A stretch of DNA of 54,056 bases. Source: Candidatus Cloacimonadota bacterium. GTDB taxonomy: Bacteria > Cloacimonadota > Cloacimonadia > Cloacimonadales > Cloacimonadaceae. The notes under the pieces were generated by a model that was given only the letters and a program-made list of their open reading frames with translations, was not told the DNA's origin and searched no databases. Shown here in pieces: positions 53,706 to 54,056 of this stretch. The stretch is from positions 1 through 54,056 of the forward strand of contig JAEWNJ010000139.1 of the NCBI GenBank assembly GCA_023392795.1. The letters run 5' to 3'. Position 1 is the stretch's first letter. The number at the start of each line of letters is the position of its first letter. The position numbers and the translations under genes are program-made.

Positions 53706-54056
53706 CAATTCTATCCCTGATTATCATGCTTGCCCTCTTTGCCTGTAAAGGTAAGGCAACTGGAGATAATGTATCAGATCAGTACACACCGCAGGAAGAA
53801 TACTCCGGAGAACCTGAAGATACGACCCTGGAAGAACCGGCTCCCAATGCCGATCAAAGCCCGCTTAAGGCATATAAATATACCTGGTCCGAAGATGACG
53901 ATATGCCTCCAGTAGTGATCATTATCGACGACTTTGGCAATAGCGCCGGAAAGCTTCTGGAAGAATTTGCCGATCTGCCTGATGAAGTGGTTTTTGCGGT
54001 GCTGCCGGATCTCCCCCACACTGAAACAGCAGCCAAACTAGCCCATAGAAAGGGTC
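53687..54056 (+). CDS. Divergent polysaccharide deacetylase, lipoprotein (truncated by window end)
   Basis: A frame from ATG 53687 runs off the window edge (123 codons seen). It starts with a short signal and lipobox (MLALFACKG), then a charged linker, then the N-terminal block of the YibQ-like divergent polysaccharide deacetylase family: PPVVIIIDDFGNSAG, the DD metal-site pair, and VVFAVLPDLPHTETAAKLA. The full catalytic set cannot be seen. The ATG has AAGGA nine bases upstream and overlaps the DUF192 gene by 19 nt. Confidence 0.82.
   Translation, partial: MDYKRIAILSLIIMLALFACKGKATGDNVSDQYTPQEEYSGEPEDTTLEEPAPNADQSPLKAYKYTWSEDDDMPPVVIIIDDFGNSAGKLLEEFADLPDEVVFAVLPDLPHTETAAKLAHRKG

Overview
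The window is about 54 kb of dense chromosomal DNA from a Gram-negative bacterium. Lipid A/LPS-type genes (an LpxL/HtrB-like acyltransferase, a heptosyltransferase-like GT9, flippases), a predicted outer-membrane barrel, an NQR-type redox pump and three secreted proteins ending in a Por/type IX-like C-terminal sorting domain (NPFNP...FN.KGQ...SG.Y..RL) all point to the FCB group. The gene style most resembles Candidatus Cloacimonadota; that assignment is inference from protein character, not from a marker-gene search.

Region 1 (1-13.1 kb, almost all minus strand): one long co-directional run from prfB through uppS and cdsA, a secreted lamin-tail/chitobiase-like protein, an EamA transporter, a Wzx-like flippase, five glycosyltransferases or relatives and a WlbA-like sugar dehydrogenase. 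It makes undecaprenyl phosphate, phospholipid precursor and a surface glycan. Region 2 (13-19.9 kb): a caspase-fold secreted protein without its catalytic dyad, glutamate dehydrogenase, then on the plus strand nadE, a zinc-finger/TPR protein and ribD overlapping one another, followed by trxA and an LpxL-like acyltransferase.

Region 3 (19.9-29.3 kb, minus): an 1817-residue soluble sensor joining a Ser/Thr kinase, a STAND-type ATPase, helical repeats, GAF and a histidine kinase; tRNA-Thr(CGT), whose acceptor end supplies the stop codon of the neighbouring CDS; and a large secreted CapA-type protein. Region 4 (29.4-35.6 kb, plus): a nitroreductase, then xseA, a GHL10-like hydrolase, a second flippase and a glycosyltransferase in a tight cluster. 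Region 5 (35.7-42.5 kb, minus): a stand-alone response regulator, tRNA-Phe(GAA), and an apparent operon of a GcvT-like protein, an ABC ATPase, an ABC permease fused to a CPBP protease and glmS.

Region 6 (42.9-54.06 kb, plus): a sigma70-like promoter drives nqrBCDEF-type genes with no nqrA beside them, followed by a conserved unknown, an unlisted 58-residue zinc-ribbon protein, rsmA, an outer-membrane protein, a secreted M14 carboxypeptidase, a DUF192 protein and a truncated divergent polysaccharide deacetylase.

The most notable non-coding feature is a ~70-bp interspersed palindromic repeat found in three intergenic places (2.6, 12.9 and 30.2 kb). Its arms carry a paired substitution, and one copy forms the 3' end of a glycosyltransferase gene. 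I see no CRISPR array, phage, IS transposase or complete defence system.
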